DNA of 64,000 bases, from the NCBI RefSeq assembly GCF_018812025.1, contig NC_063049.1, positions 14,651,734-14,715,733 on the forward strand, in the 5' to 3' direction. Both the position numbers and the translations under genes were made by a program. Of this stretch, positions 24,101-35,226 are shown piece after piece. Under the pieces are notes generated by a model. That model did no database searches, was not told where the DNA came from, and worked only from the letters and a program-made list of their open reading frames with translations. The DNA is from Megalobrama amblycephala (Eukaryota > Chordata > Actinopteri > Cypriniformes > Xenocyprididae). Within the stretch, counting starts at the first letter, position 1. Every line of letters starts with the position of its first letter.

Positions 24101-24996
24101 TGATTGCTGAGCGGTTAGAAATCAAATCATGCCGCATAGTGGCGAAAGCACTTGAAAAATGGAGATCAGCCCTTACTGGGGAAGAAACAGAGTTGTTGGA
24201 TCAGTACTCGAACGGGTCTATTAATTTTGACTGTAAAGACCCTTTTCCAAACTTGAGTATAACCCCCATTTTGGGTGAGTGTAATGGTATGCTGTTGGAT
24301 AATAAAGAATTGATGTTTGTGGGTTCAAATTCTGTATGTGGCAAGGATTTGTATGTGAGTTGTGTAAAAGCCTTTAATAAGAAATCTTTGAACAATAGGT
24401 GTGACACTCCATGGCGAAGCATACTTAAGCTTGATGTCAATGAGAAACCAGAATGGAGAGCTTTGTACAAGTCACCATTGGTCAAAAAAACTGGGGATTT
24501 ACAGTGGAGAGTGTTGCATGGTGCCATCGCTGTTAATGCATTTGTTTCTGTGATAAATTCTGAAATCACTGAAAATTGTCCTTTTTGTTTGCATAAAGAG
24601 ACTCTTTTTCATGCTTTCATGCACTGTGAGAGGTTAAAACCTTTATTTGTTATCTTAAAGAGGATTTTTAATCTTTTTGATGTGACCTTTACAATGAAAA
24701 TGTTTATTTGTGGTTTTAGATATGTGAAAAAACGTTGACAAAAGTCTCAAGTGTTGAACTTCTTATTAGGTCAAGCAAAAATGGCTATTTATGCTACAAG
24801 AAAAGAAAAAGTTGAGCAAAATGTTAGTCGCTTAGAAGTTGTTTTTGTTAAATTAGTAAAATCTAGGATTTTGATTGATTATCATTATTATAGATTAATG
24901 CATGATCTTGTATCCTTTGAAGCAATTTGGTGTTTAAGTGGAATTCTTTGTGAAATTGTTGAAGAAGAGTTGTATTTTTCTTTTTTGTTGAGATGA
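21118..24996 (+). pseudogene. ORF2 of the Tx1-type LINE: endonuclease and reverse transcriptase
   Basis: Starts ATG 21118 (MGEINLAYLNANG). The APE-type endonuclease is recognisable by NANG, QES (metal-binding Glu), GGDFNC at about 21529-21546 and SDHN near 21789. The RT follows: RAPGIDGF (22500s), PKKGD, then the catalytic core with KAFDRIEY and YADDV at 23191-23205. A long C-terminal region runs to 24738, where one TGA separates it from 81 further codons ending at 24996. Frame changes lie near 21225, 21670, 22235, 22390 (an 18-T run) and 22685 (an A run), plus a stop at 22038. The nick at (TC)n would be made by this endonuclease; the copy cannot do it now. Confidence 0.85.
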
Positions 24997-25092
24997 TTTT
25001 TATTGAATTTTAATATTTAATTAGTGTTTGGTCATTTGCTGTATTGGGTTTTGGCATACAATTGTAATAAAAGGGGTTTTGAAAATCAAAAA

Positions 25093-25123
25093 TCTCTCTC
25101 TCTCTCTTTCTCACTCTCTCTCT
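25093..25123. repeat. (TC)n between two LINE 3' ends
   Basis: An interrupted TC tract (tctctctctctctctttctc...) lies exactly at the 3' junction of the first LINE and directly before the second LINE fragment. Confidence 0.9.
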
Positions 25124-25499
25124 AATAAATAATAAGTCAATTGTTGAATTTTTTAATTGGACAGGCCAAATTTGCTGTTCACGTAACCAGGAAAAACAAA
25201 GTAGAGGGTAGAGAAGGACAACATGTGGTTATTGTTTTTAAAAATCTGGTAAAAGCGAGGGTTATGCTTGATTTTAAGTTTTATAAAATGATGAATGATC
25301 TTGAAAGTTTTTCGCATAAATGGTGTTTTAATGAAGCTATTTGTAAAGTTGTAGAAGAAGTGCTGATCTTTACTACCTTATTGCAATAATGTTTTAGTTT
25401 TTTGTACTTCTGTACTTTATTTGTTTGTTTTGCTTTTTTGGATAATATTTGTTGTTCTGATGAATTTGTTATGATTTAAATAAAGTGTGTTGAAAACTC

Positions 25500-25500
<1 letters not shown>
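25124..25500 (+). mobile_element. 5'-truncated second Tx1-type LINE 3' end
   Basis: Contains an 82-codon fragment (25141-25389; LNFLIGQAKFAVHVTRK) that aligns along its whole length with the last 81 codons of the first LINE (24751-24996; LNFLLGQAKMAIYATRK), at roughly half identity by eye. It is therefore a different subfamily, not a duplication. It is followed by a 3' UTR with AATAAA-like 'aaataaagtgtg' and ends 'gaaaactcc' directly against another TC tract. No upstream coding sequence is present, as usual for incomplete reverse transcription. Confidence 0.82.

Positions 25501-25572
<72 letters not shown>
25501..25572. repeat. (TC)n(AC)n compound microsatellite
   Basis: 16 bp of CT repeats pass directly into about 55 bp of CA repeats. 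The ORFs read through it (poly His-Thr on plus, poly Cys-Val on minus) are not genes. Confidence 0.95.
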
Positions 25573-25574
<2 letters not shown>

Positions 25575-25845
25575 TTAATAAATGGAAATTGAATAAATAC
25601 TTTGTATTTGGTGAATTTTTGTTCAGTTATCCTTACCAAACACAACAACACCCCCATTGTTGTGTTTGGGTGGGGGGTTGGAGATGTCACTCTTGCCTGT
25701 CTTCAAAACTTGAGAGACCTGATACTTCTACATCACTCTTGTCAATGTAGTCTATAGTTACAACAAAAATGTATCTTGACTTTATTTAGTGGCAATTTTG
25801 TGGAAAAAACAGTAGGGGGCGTTTCCCCCCTAAATTCACAATTAG

Positions 25846-25913
25846 GGATGGGCATTTTTCCAAAATATTGTATTCGAATATTTGAGCTCGTAAAAAATGA
25901 ATATTTGGACTTC
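25846..25913 (+). mobile_element. Left end of a small hAT-like repeat split by the L1
   Basis: 'gggatgggcatttttccaaa' followed by 'tattcgaatatttgagctcg' and 'gaatattt' looks like the terminus and palindromic subterminus of a hAT-type MITE. Similar 'aatatttgaatattcg' sequence resumes at 29385, after the L1, and AT-rich sequence continues to about 29700. The L1 therefore appears to have inserted in this repeat, although the exact target duplication is blurred by AT-richness. Confidence 0.55.
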
Positions 25914-26022
25914 CGGGTGTGCTCATGGAGTAGTTGGTCGCATTGAAACCTCTCTCCCACTTTAACCTTGAAAATCCCGTTTGAACTCGCTATTTTATTC
26001 GTTATTTTTAACAAAATAATAT

Positions 26023-26916
26023 ATGAAAGGGAGAAGAAACACACTAGGCCACAAAAGATCGATAAAAATGCCCAAAGCCCAGGATAAAAGTGCCTCAGCC
26101 GCAAAAGCTAACACCCAACTGGACCAAGCTAGCAACATCACGGCTAGCGCGGGAACGGAGAGCCCCGGGGCAAACATAAACGCAGATACTGCCGGGGTAC
26201 TTAAGGCAATAGAGGACTTAAAATCAGATCTAAAAAGAGACAATGCCAAGCTCAAACAGGATATTGGCCAACTGGGACAAGAAATCAATGGTAAACTGGA
26301 CAATATTGCAACTGACGTACAAGGCCTATCACAGCGGATGGATGAGGCGGAGGCCCGCATGAGCCAGGTGGAGGGATGGGCAGAGGAGGCGACTGAGGCG
26401 CTGTGCACCTGTCTTGAACAGCAGAGGAAACTTCAGTTCAAAGTGCTTAATTTAGAATCACGATCCAGAAGAAATAATATGCGTGTCTTTGGGGTGCCAG
26501 AAGGACAAGAGGGGGACTCTGTAACGCAGTTCATTGAGAAGCTTTTGCGGAGCCAGCTACAACTACCGGAGGATTTTAACTTTAAAATACAACGCGCACA
26601 TCGGGCTCTTGCAAGTAAACCCCCGCCTGGTGCATCACCGAGGGCGGTAATTGTAAACTTTCTGGAGTTTTCTATGAAAGAAATGATCTTGAGGGAAGTG
26701 TGGAAAAAAGGCAGGATACAGGTGGGCACCACATCTATATACTTCGACCACGACTATGCACCCGAGATTGTTAAGAAGCGCAGAGAATATAACGCCATTA
26801 AAAAAATACTCAAGGATAAAGGCATACGTTTCCAAACACCATTCACTAACATGAGGATTCATTGGGAGACAGGTGTGCGCACATATTCCAGCGCTCAGGA
26901 AGCTTATAAGGAGTAA
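26023..26916 (+). CDS. L1 ORF1 protein, intact
   Basis: A 297-codon uninterrupted ORF with the plan of L1 ORF1p (Transposase_22 family), an RNA-binding trimer that packages L1 RNA. Residues about 55-145 are a heptad-rich coiled coil (LKAIEDLKSDLKRDNAKL). An RRM-like domain begins at 150 (RRNNMRVFGVPE) with RAHR at 191-194. The C-terminal domain spans about 235-297 (YFDHDYAPEIVKKRREYN), ending AQEAYKE. Met16 (26068, MPKAQDK) is an equally possible start because residues 1-15 are only basic leader. No frameshift or stop, in contrast to every other transposon gene here. Confidence 0.88.
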   Translation: MKGRRNTLGHKRSIKMPKAQDKSASAAKANTQLDQASNITASAGTESPGANINADTAGVLKAIEDLKSDLKRDNAKLKQDIGQLGQEINGKLDNIATDVQGLSQRMDEAEARMSQVEGWAEEATEALCTCLEQQRKLQFKVLNLESRSRRNNMRVFGVPEGQEGDSVTQFIEKLLRSQLQLPEDFNFKIQRAHRALASKPPPGASPRAVIVNFLEFSMKEMILREVWKKGRIQVGTTSIYFDHDYAPEIVKKRREYNAIKKILKDKGIRFQTPFTNMRIHWETGVRTYSSAQEAYKE

Positions 26917-27398
26917 ACTTTTCAAATGGAGGAGCCGGTTATAGCCAACAGAGGGAACAGCGCGGAGTCTCGTCTTCGGGAGCTATTGGGCTGGCAACCG
27001 GCAAGCAGCAGCGGGCCCGTCGTGGCGCTCAGAGCGAAGGCCAAGTTGCAAGAATTCCAGAGGGAACAATCCGATTAAAAAGGAGCAGGGCATCAAGTTA
27101 CAACGCGTTGTTTTTCAGGCCAGGACTTGATTATCTACTACGTGGGAGAGGTCACACTTTTTCATTTACGTTGGACTAATAAGATGGAAGTGTTTTTATA
27201 TACAGACACATTTTCTGTCTTTTTTTGGGACCTCTTGTCTAGAGAGACTTAACCCTCGACCTGCCAACGGGGTTTCATGGGAGGAGGAAGAATCCTCTTC
27301 TCGTTTGGAAGTCAGGTCATTAAGGTTCATTTTTGTTATTGTTCAATGTGTGTTTTTAGGGGCCGCTATATCATGTAAGGGATTTTGTTATTATAACA

Positions 27399-29259
27399 GT
27401 GTCTTGTGATTTAAAAATTGCTTCTTTGAATGTAAATGGCTTGAGTAGTCCAGTGAAAAGAAAAAGGGTTCTAGCTAAATTGAGAAAAGATGGGTTACAA
27501 GTCGCTTTTCTACAGGAGACGCATATGTCCAAGCAAGAACATGATAAATTTAAAACATTAGGGTATTCAAATACATTTCATAGCTGGTGTAAAAATAGTA
27601 GGAAAGGGGGGGTGGCTACATTTCTAACTCTTTAAACTTTGAATTAATTTCTGAAAAGGCTGACAAAGAAGGCAGATTTATTATTATAAAAGGGAGAATT
27701 GATAATGTTGTGGTTACGTTTGCTAACATTTACGTCCCACCGGAAAGTGACGGGAAATTTTTAAAAATGCTTTTTGATACAATAATTTCAGTAAGTGAGG
27801 GAATTTTAGTTTGTGCTGGTGATTGGAATACAATCCTAAATTATTCTATGGATACAACCAGCTTCAAAAAACAAAAAACTGGCAGGTCAAAAGATCTTAA
27901 TATTTTAATTAGAGAAATTGGTATGTATGATGTCTGGAGGGATCTCCACATGAAAGAGAGAGATTTTACCCATTATTCTCTCACACATAAAGTCCACTCC
28001 AGGATTGACTTCTTTTTGATGAACACAACTGACAGGTTTAGGGTGAAGGATTGCAAAATTGGAACATCTGATATATCGGACCACAATGTGGTTTATCTGT
28101 CTATTCATTTATCTAATCAACCAAAAACAACTCTATGGCGCTTAAATATAAGCATTCTCAACAGGGAAACCACAATGAACGACATTAAGAAGGAAATTGA
28201 ACTATCCCAGGGACAGAGCCAACCTCAAACCCGTTTAGGTGGTAAAGTTATCTCAAATAAAGATGGGAATCGTATAGTTGAAGACACACTATTAATTTGG
28301 AAAGAGATTGTAAATTGACTAATGATATTAAACTTTTGATCTGGCCCTCCTGCAACCCGAGTTTTCGACTAGGTGAAATAGACTCTTCATTCTTGAGTTG
28401 GAAAGATCGAGGCCTCATGGCACTGTGTCAGTTTTTAGATGGCAACACATTCAAAAAATTCGAACAACTTAAGAGTCAATACAAACTGGAGAACAGAGAT
28501 CTTTTCAAATATTTTCAAGTGAGACATTTCTACAACAGTGAAATAAGAAAAGGTATCTCTCCTGAGGGTAATGACATTGTTAAAGTCTTTAGTGATGCTT
28601 ATAAGTTCTTGCCAAGTAAAACTGTCTCTAAATTGTATAAAGCACTGCAGAAACAAAAGGGAAATAATACATTGTATATTAAGTCGAAATGGGAAAAGGA
28701 ATTATGTATGGAAGTGTCAGAGGGTGATTGGCTTTCAATGTGTGTGACACAACAGACATCTACTAGTTCTAAAAGATGGAGGGAATTTGGGTCGAAGAGT
28801 TTGGTTAGATTTTTCATTACACCTCATATTATTAATAAACAAAGGGGTGAACAACAGCAATGCTGGCGACAGTGTGGACATCGGAACGCCAATCACTCTC
28901 ATATATTTTGTATGTGCCCAAAGTTAGAACAATTCTGGGACAGTATCCTTTTAATTACTGGAAGGATAATGGGTTATGTCATCCCTAAAGACCCTAGGAT
29001 TTTCTTATTAGGTCTTCTACCTGGTGAGGTGGTCCAAAAAGAAGACACTTATCTTTTTAAAATTCTAATGATTGCATGTAAAAAAGCTATCACTCGGTCT
29101 TGGTTAAAGATTGACCCACCTCGGACTGATCAGTGGAAAGAAATAGTGGAGGAGATACACTCAATGGAGAAGATGACATACTTTCTACGTATCAAAGGAC
29201 ACATATATAATAAGTGCTGGTCAAAATGGTTCGCATATAAAGAAGCAGAACAATTTTAA
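27399..29259 (+). pseudogene. L1 ORF2 remnant: endonuclease joined to C-terminal domain, RT deleted
   Basis: The endonuclease part starts LKIASLNVNGL near 27411 (the frame has GTG, not ATG, at 27399), with QETHM, a frameshift near 27635, AGDWNTIL and SDISDHNVV near 28065-28090. After about 28200 the sequence jumps to LGGKVISNKDGNRI, late in ORF2, and continues in a shifted frame from about 28315 to 29259 through the C-terminal domain. That domain has its Cys/His cluster C-x3-C-x7-H-x4-C (CWRQCGHRNANHSHIFC near 28860-28910). No FxxxDYADD-type RT motif exists anywhere between. Three frames are used, so no single product is made. Confidence 0.85.
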
Positions 29260-31513
29260 TATTTTATTTTAGTATTTTATTTCGCTGTTATATAATTTAT
29301 AGTGCCCCTTGTCCTTTGTCCTTGTATGTTGTGTTGTAATTAAGAAAAATGCCAAATAAAGAGTTAAAAAAAAATAATAATAATAATATTTGAATATTCG
29401 TTTATTTAAATATGTTAAATGAGAAAGACGTTATTTTTTTTTATATTCATCAAGATTTTGTAACCATTTCTGAACAAGCTTACGATTAGGCAATATACAC
29501 AACAAGCTTAAATTATATCTTAAGGTTTTATTTTAGTTGAAAGCATTAAATATGTGCAAACAAAACATATAAAGAACAAAAGCATTTAAGCTCAAGCAGC
29601 AGAGCGGGAAAAACACTATATAAAGTAGACAGCGCCAGTTATCGTACATAATACACTCGAGTCAGTATATGGTTATCGTGTTTATATTGTTTCACGTGTA
29701 TATATGTGACCTGATCCAGCAAAATGAGTCACAGTGACCCAAATTTCAAAACTGAGATTTTGGTATCAATGGAAAGATGAGACAATAAGCTTTAAAATGA
29801 TATCCTAGTCAAAGTCATACCTTGAATGGTTTTAAAGATATACCCATTTGAATTATGGTCGTCTGCCCTCTTTTTCCAATTGAAAACCTGAGAAAATCGC
29901 TTTGAAAGTTTTTTGCCCGTTTTTTTGTTTATATCTTTCAAAATCCATTGCATTTAAAGGGATAAACTATTTATTTTACAGCTTAATTTGACCAAAGACA
30001 TTTTTATATATATATAAATGCTATTAAACCAGGCTGAAGCTCAAATTATTTTAAAGTATTTATTATATATATTTATAAATTAACCCTTTAAGACCTGAAG
30101 GCTTTTTTAGAGTTCTTTTTTTTTTTTTTTTTTTTTTTCTGAGCGGCGACACACAAAAGTAAAGACTCATAACTCCAAAACTCTAGCAAGGAGAGTCAAA
30201 AGGTAGGTATCATTTGATAGAAAACATTTTAAAATTTAAGAAAATATAAATTACATTACATTTGGACATTATCTTGCTGACAAACAGCTGATAAAAGACA
30301 AAAAATATATATAATTTTTTAAAAATATTTTTTCTTTTTTTATTTGACATGGAATAACTCAGGAACACAATAAGATCGCTAAAAAATTATTTTTTGGTGA
30401 TGCTCTCCTATATGTGAGCTGCATCTGGTTCAAATTTCGTGGCGATATTATAAAGAATAGTTTGAAAAATTGTTGTTCATTTTTTTCGCAGCCAGGTGGC
30501 GCCAACGGGCGGTAAACTCCGGTTTAGAGGAGCTTCTCATCACTCGTTAGGAGTTTTTCGAAATGGTTAGATGCATTACAAAGATGAGATTCTAAGCTTT
30601 AAAATGATATCTATTATGTGTTATTCCACGTTGGAAAACGAACATGGATAGGTCCGGGAACATTGGATACACACTGCATCCCGGAGAGATGAGAGACATG
30701 TTTTTAGCCAAGTATGTTAAATCATTTCGTGAGTAATATCTTGTGATCAACGCAATATATTATATTGATTTTGGATTCATTTTAATCTTGAGAATCTGCT
30801 TTAAATATTGATGTGCGATTTTTATGATCTGTGCATTTTTCATGAAGTTATGAGCATGTGAAATATACATACTTGTATTCAGCTAGCTGCTGTGCTATTT
30901 TTGTTGTAAACGCATATTACTCAGACTCATTAGAGGGTGAAAACAACGCAACAGAAGCATGTTGGAGGCTTGATATTAAAGTTTAAAGTCTTTGGTTTTG
31001 TATGCAAAAAGAATTTTTGTGCTACCTATATGGATTCAATTTTTATTGGCTTTTAAAGAGAGACACGCAAATGGGAGTTTTATTTTATAAGGCGCGCTAG
31101 TCTGACAGGAGGATGGCTGGACCGATCGCGTGCCTGTCAGTCGAAACGGGGCTTCCCATTGTTAAAAATCAGCGTTTAGGTCAGTATGTTTACATTTCTA
31201 AGCTTTTTGATTGGTTCTATACAACGTGTAACACCATATTTGTAGAGCAGAGATAATGACGTTTCAGGGGATACTGGGAAATGCTCATAAGTGACGAGAG
31301 GAGTTGAGAAGTTAATTTCCAGCGAATTTAGTAAAACCATGTCAAATTTAATAGCCATTTAAATACCTTTACTCAATTATCTGGACTACGAAACTTTGGG
31401 AGATTATTTTTGAAAGTCTGTTCTTTGAAATTAGCTTTAAAAAAAAAAAAATCGATTTTTTCATTGTTTTTCCACATTATCGGCCCATATCTTAAAATAG
31501 AACGTTGCGACTT

Positions 31514-32747
31514 CTATGGAGTCAAATTAATGCCTTAAAGTTTTGCACAAAAATAAAGTTTTGCAAAACACAAAAAAGAATTGAGCAATAAAAAAATGTT
31601 TTGCAAACAAAAATAAAGAATTGCAAAGGAAAAATAAAGTATTGAGCGGAAAAAAATAAGTTTTGCAAACAAAAATAATAAATTGCAAAATAAAATAAAG
31701 TAGTGCAAAAATAAAAATATAATCAATTACAAAAATCAATGACAGCTGTAATCCTATTTTATCTTTGCCACATATTTTCCATGCTCAAACCTACTAAATC
31801 ATTTGCAACGCTCTTTTTATTCTGCGTTTCAGTCAAGCGTGCGCTCACGATACCGGTTTTCTTTTGCGCTGCACTTTTCTGTGCGGATCTCTTTATGGCA
31901 CTGGTTTGACGTGGGGGTGGAGTCAAGAAACGGGGGCACGCCCCTGCGAAATGCATTGGAGGGGAACGTAATCGGCGACAGGTGAAATAATTCTTTGACA
32001 TGGTTAAAAATAATGAATGGTTTGTTTTTGTTGGTTTGTTTAGCATATGTTGTCGCCGATTACGACCCCCTCCGATGCATTTCTTATAGTAATATGACCC
32101 GTTGCTCTCTGTCTCACTGCCTGTATCCACTTTTGTGTCCTTAAACATTCGTTTTTGGGGGTCGACAGCTTATAAAAACTTATTTCTGGGTTTTTTAGCT
32201 TGTTAGCTGTACACCTTGTCACACAGCAGCTTTTAGGCATTGTTCTGTTTTTTGTAATGAGTCAGAAAAGACAAGAAGGCAGCCTGGAGACAGTTGGATT
32301 GTTTAATAAATGCGCTTTGTCTCTATGCTTGATCTGTTCTGTTGCGATCTGCGTCTCCTGCCGATGACGTGTTTCGCGGGGGCGTGCCCCCGTTTCTTGA
32401 CTCCACCCCCACGTCAAACCAGTGCCATAAAGAGAACCGCACAGAAAAGTGCAGCGCAAAAGAAAACCGGTATCGTGAGCGCACACTTGACTGAAACGCA
32501 GAATAAAATGAGCGTTGCAAATGATTTAGTAGGTTTGAGCATGAAAAATATGTGGCAAAGATAAAATAGGATTACAGCTGTCATTGATTTTTGTAATTGA
32601 TTATATTTTTATTTTTGCACTACGTTATTTTATTTTGCAATTTATTATTTTTGTTTGCAAAACATTTTTTTATTGCTGAATTCTTTTTTTTGTTTTGCAA
32701 AACTTTATTTTTGTGCAAAACTTTAAGGCATTAATTTGACTCCATAG
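31514..32747. mobile_element. Nested element with ~400-bp inverted repeats and ACTT duplication
   Basis: The left arm 31514-31952 and right arm about 32371-32747 are inverted copies, starting CTATGGAGTCAAATTAATGC. The right arm is shorter because part of the 'ttttgcaaaac' low-complexity stretch is absent. ACTT at 31510-31513 and 32748-32751 is a plausible 4-bp target duplication. The 420-bp centre holds a minus-strand THAP fragment and a further small inverted repeat (31943-31981 against 32045-32082). Paired ORFs from the arms (31759-32148 minus, 32310-32564 plus) are mirror images and probably not separate genes. Confidence 0.75.
32040..32240 (-). pseudogene. THAP zinc-finger N-terminal fragment
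   Basis: Begins MPKSCCVTRCTANKLKNP at 32240 and continues with ISFYKL and W-IQAV, the start of the THAP (C2CH) DNA-binding domain: initiator Met-Pro, CxxxC pair, FY, W. The second metal pair (C-x2-H) and the rest of the domain are not seen before the stop. THAP domains occur in P-element transposases and in host proteins derived from them. This piece is the sole protein-like content of the nested element, so it may be a relic of its transposase or a captured exon. Confidence 0.62.
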
Positions 32748-32789
32748 ACTTCCGACTCATTTCGCCAGATCGGGTCACATATTGGTTCA

Positions 32790-34300
32790 TGTTGAGAAAA
32801 ACAATAATATCCACATGCTCGGGTGAGAAAACGAGCTGCAGATGTTGCAGACACACAAAGATAAAGATAATACATAACGGTATGCTAAGCAGTGGCGGAG
32901 CCAGGATGTTTTCATAGGGGTGGCCAGGCAGGGGCCAGCAACCAGTCTGGGGTGGCACAGAAATCTGCATTATTTCAACATAAAAATGAGTCTGACTATA
33001 AATTACTGGACTGTGCCTACAAATACAGTTAATTTGTAGCCTACTTAATTGTAACTGAGATTAGATCATTGAACGCTGAGTGAATTTGACCTTTTCTTTT
33101 TCTTTCTTTCTTTCTTTTTTTTCATATCTCACTTGCAGGCATATAAGGAGCTCACACTATAGCTAAAATTCAACTTGTTCAGTCAGTTCTGGTTCTCAAA
33201 ACCCCCAATAGCTTGTTCTCCATTGTTGCATCTCCATGGATGAGACACGCAGATACATAATGTAGTTCAAAGATTACTCAACCTTCATCAAATTTTATGT
33301 ATAATCAGTGAACTTCAACAATTCTGAGTTTGTCTGTTTCAAAAACTAACCAAAAATGTAAACACTAAATGTTTAACTTTCTGTATTGTCAAAATAAATA
33401 GAAGAATACGTTTTATTTATATAGTGCCTTTCCATAGCTCAAGGTCGCTTCACATAGTGCTATACAATGCATATGGACATCCACATACACAATACAAACA
33501 CATAAGGCCAGATTTAGCCACATTATCCAAAATAAATATTGAAAAGATATGTTTTTAGCTGAGTCTTGAAGGTAGGCAAAGATGATATATTATGAAGTGT
33601 AAGGGGTAGCGAATTCCATAATTTAGGAGCATTATCACTAAATGACCTACCACCTACAGAGGACAGCCGAAAATGAGGAAGAGCACAAGACCATTTAAAG
33701 CCTTAAATGTTAGAAGTAATATCTTAAAGTGAATACGTGATGCCATATTCACTTTATAATAATTGCAACAGTTCTATCATACCTAAATTAAACTCAGTAC
33801 AAAGAAAAAAAGAAGTGTTCTCTTTTGAATTCCCATTTGCTGATGTGGAAGCGGAAGTCAACAGCACATAAATGCCAAAATGTCAAATTTTATGCATTTA
33901 AATGTGATACATTTTTGTTTGTACTTTATAAATCAATGCAAAATTAGCATCTTCTAGTATAAATGCACAGTTCTCACATTTATTTATGCATTAAAAAACG
34001 ACATATCAGTTTGTGCCTTATATTGTTGTAACGATCAGCCAAATCGGTTGAGTCACAAGATTTAAAATGGGGTCAGATTTTACTGTGCGAGTTTGCTAGT
34101 GGTTAAAAGAATGAGACATAAAATAGTGATAAGTTTAAATAAGAATTGTGTATTTACAATATTCACAGGAACTTTAAAACAACACAATAAAACCAGGAAA
34201 ACTCAGTCTGTTAAAAGCATACAGTCCAAAGTACCATACCCTAAAACAGTCCAAGAATCCTAGTGCGCTGATAAAGTCCCAATGTGAGTGTCCACCAGTG
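32790..34300. other. No gene seen; repeat ends
   Basis: 'cagtggcggagccagg' near 32891, followed by 'ggggtggcc', looks like the left end of a hAT-type repeat. A (TTTC)n stretch lies at 33098-33121. The remaining sequence is AT-rich without ORFs. Confidence 0.4.
33405..33740 (-). mobile_element. Antisense 3' fragment of a non-LTR retrotransposon
   Basis: 'ttttatttatatagtgcctt' then 'caaggtcgcttcacatag' is, read on the minus strand, a LINE-type 3' end ('...gctatataaataaa'). The sequence up to about 33740 ('ctaaatgacctaccacctac') is typical of the antisense of such 3' regions in teleosts. No ORF survives. Confidence 0.45.
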
Positions 34301-34489
34301 TATATTAGTGATGTTATGTATGACACTGAGGCTTCGATGTGCGTATCGCGCATGCGATTTCTAGCGAAGCCCCGTATCGGGGTGTGTATTGGTCACATGA
34401 TCGATGACAAATGAAGCCTCACTTTCTATCCAATCACGTGCGCGTTTCACTTTGCGTGTCAGAAGGTTCAAACCCCAGATGTTACTTAA

Positions 34490-35226
34490 AGGGATAGTTC
34501 ACCCAAAAATGAAAATTTGATGTTTATCTGCTTACCCCCAGTGCATCCAAGATGTAGGTGACTTTGTTTCTTCAAATAATTCAAATAATGCGAGTGGATG
34601 GGAACTTCTACTATAAGAGTAAATAAAACTTGCATAGACAAGTCCAAATTAAACCCTGCGGCTCGTGACGACACATTGATGTCCTAAGACACGAAACGAT
34701 CGGTTTGTGTGATAAACCGAACAGTATTTATATCATTTTTTAACTCTAATACACCACTATGTCCAACTGCATTCAGCACTCGTTAGTAAGGTCTGATCGC
34801 GCTCTGACAGCAGCAGTGATGTCTCTCTCTCATTGAAGTATATACACGAGACATCACTGCCGTTGTCAGAGCACGATCAGACCTCACTAAGCGAATGTTG
34901 AATGCAGTTGGACATAATGGTGTATTAGAGTTAAAAAATGATATAAATACTGTTTGGTTTATCACACAAACCGATCGGTTCTTGTCTTATGACATCAATG
35001 TGTCGTCACGAGCCGTAGGGTTTAATTTGGACTTGTCTGTGCAAGTTTTATTTACTCTTATAGTAGAAGTTCCCATCCACTCGCATTATTTGACTGACAG
35101 ACGGCAACGGTTGGAGTTAAAAATCATCATTTGTGTTCTACTGAAGAAACAAAGTCACCTACATCTTGGATGCCCTGGGGGTAAGCAGATAAACATCAAA
35201 TTTTCATTTTTGGGTGAACTACCCCT
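34490..35226. mobile_element. TTAA-flanked fold-back element, copy 1 (AGGGATAGTTCACC)
   Basis: Starts AGGGATAGTTCACCC after TTAA (34486-34489) and ends GGGTGAACTACCCCT before TTAA (35227-35230). The whole 737 bp folds back. The two halves pair from the ends ('ttgatgtttatctgcttacc') to a centre near 34835 where 'gacatcactgc' meets its complement. The right arm has a short extra segment (about 35095-35135, 'cagacggcaacgg') that the left arm lacks. The ORF 34895-35230 comes from this repeat and has homologues only in the other copies. It lies near the left end of the hAT element whose transposase starts at 35640. Confidence 0.85.

Larger units (their letters stand above)
18955..25092 (+). mobile_element. 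Nearly full-length Tx1-clade LINE inserted in (TC)n (Kibi-like)
   Basis: A 6.1-kb non-LTR retrotransposon starts directly after TC repeats with 'gtgtgtgaggagcgtgg' and ends 'gaaaatcaaaaa' directly before TC repeats. It carries ORF1 (zinc-knuckle protein), then ORF2 (AP endonuclease plus reverse transcriptase). ORF2 features resemble the Xenopus Tx1 group. From established knowledge, zebrafish Tx1-clade families Kibi and Koshi insert into (TC)n and (TTC)n microsatellites; the flanks here fit Kibi-type targeting. The copy is inactive: a DNA transposon splits ORF1 and ORF2 has several frameshifts. Confidence 0.8.
25914..29384 (+). mobile_element. L1-clade LINE with internally deleted ORF2
   Basis: Starts near 'ggacttccgggtgtgctcat' and ends 'gccaaataaagagtt' plus an A-rich/(AAT)n tail. 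The order is 5' UTR of about 110 bp, intact ORF1, a 480-bp spacer, then ORF2 endonuclease fused to the ORF2 C-terminal region. The central 2 kb or so encoding the RT is missing, judged from the usual L1 plan. Total length is about 3.5 kb. The element could move only by borrowing RT from another L1. Confidence 0.8.
29705..32779. mobile_element. 3.1-kb TIR element beginning TGTGACC
   Basis: TGTGACCTGATCCAGCAAAA at 29705 and, inverted, TGTGACCCGATCTGGCGAAA ending at 32779 form a TIR of about 26 bp with four mismatches, flanked by TA. The interior to 31500 is AT-rich and non-coding; the phrase 'taagctttaaaatgatatc' occurs twice (about 29787 and 30592), indicating an internal repeat. No transposase was found. 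A second element (31514-32747) lies near its right end. Confidence 0.65.

Noticed and set aside
25487..25750. ORF with poly(His-Thr) and the reverse ORF with poly(Cys-Val)
   Set aside because: Read directly from the (TC)n(AC)n microsatellite.
31527..31739. Hydrophobic Phe/Leu-rich minus-strand ORFs that look like membrane proteins
   Set aside because: They come from A-rich 'ttttgcaaaac' low-complexity sequence in a transposon arm.
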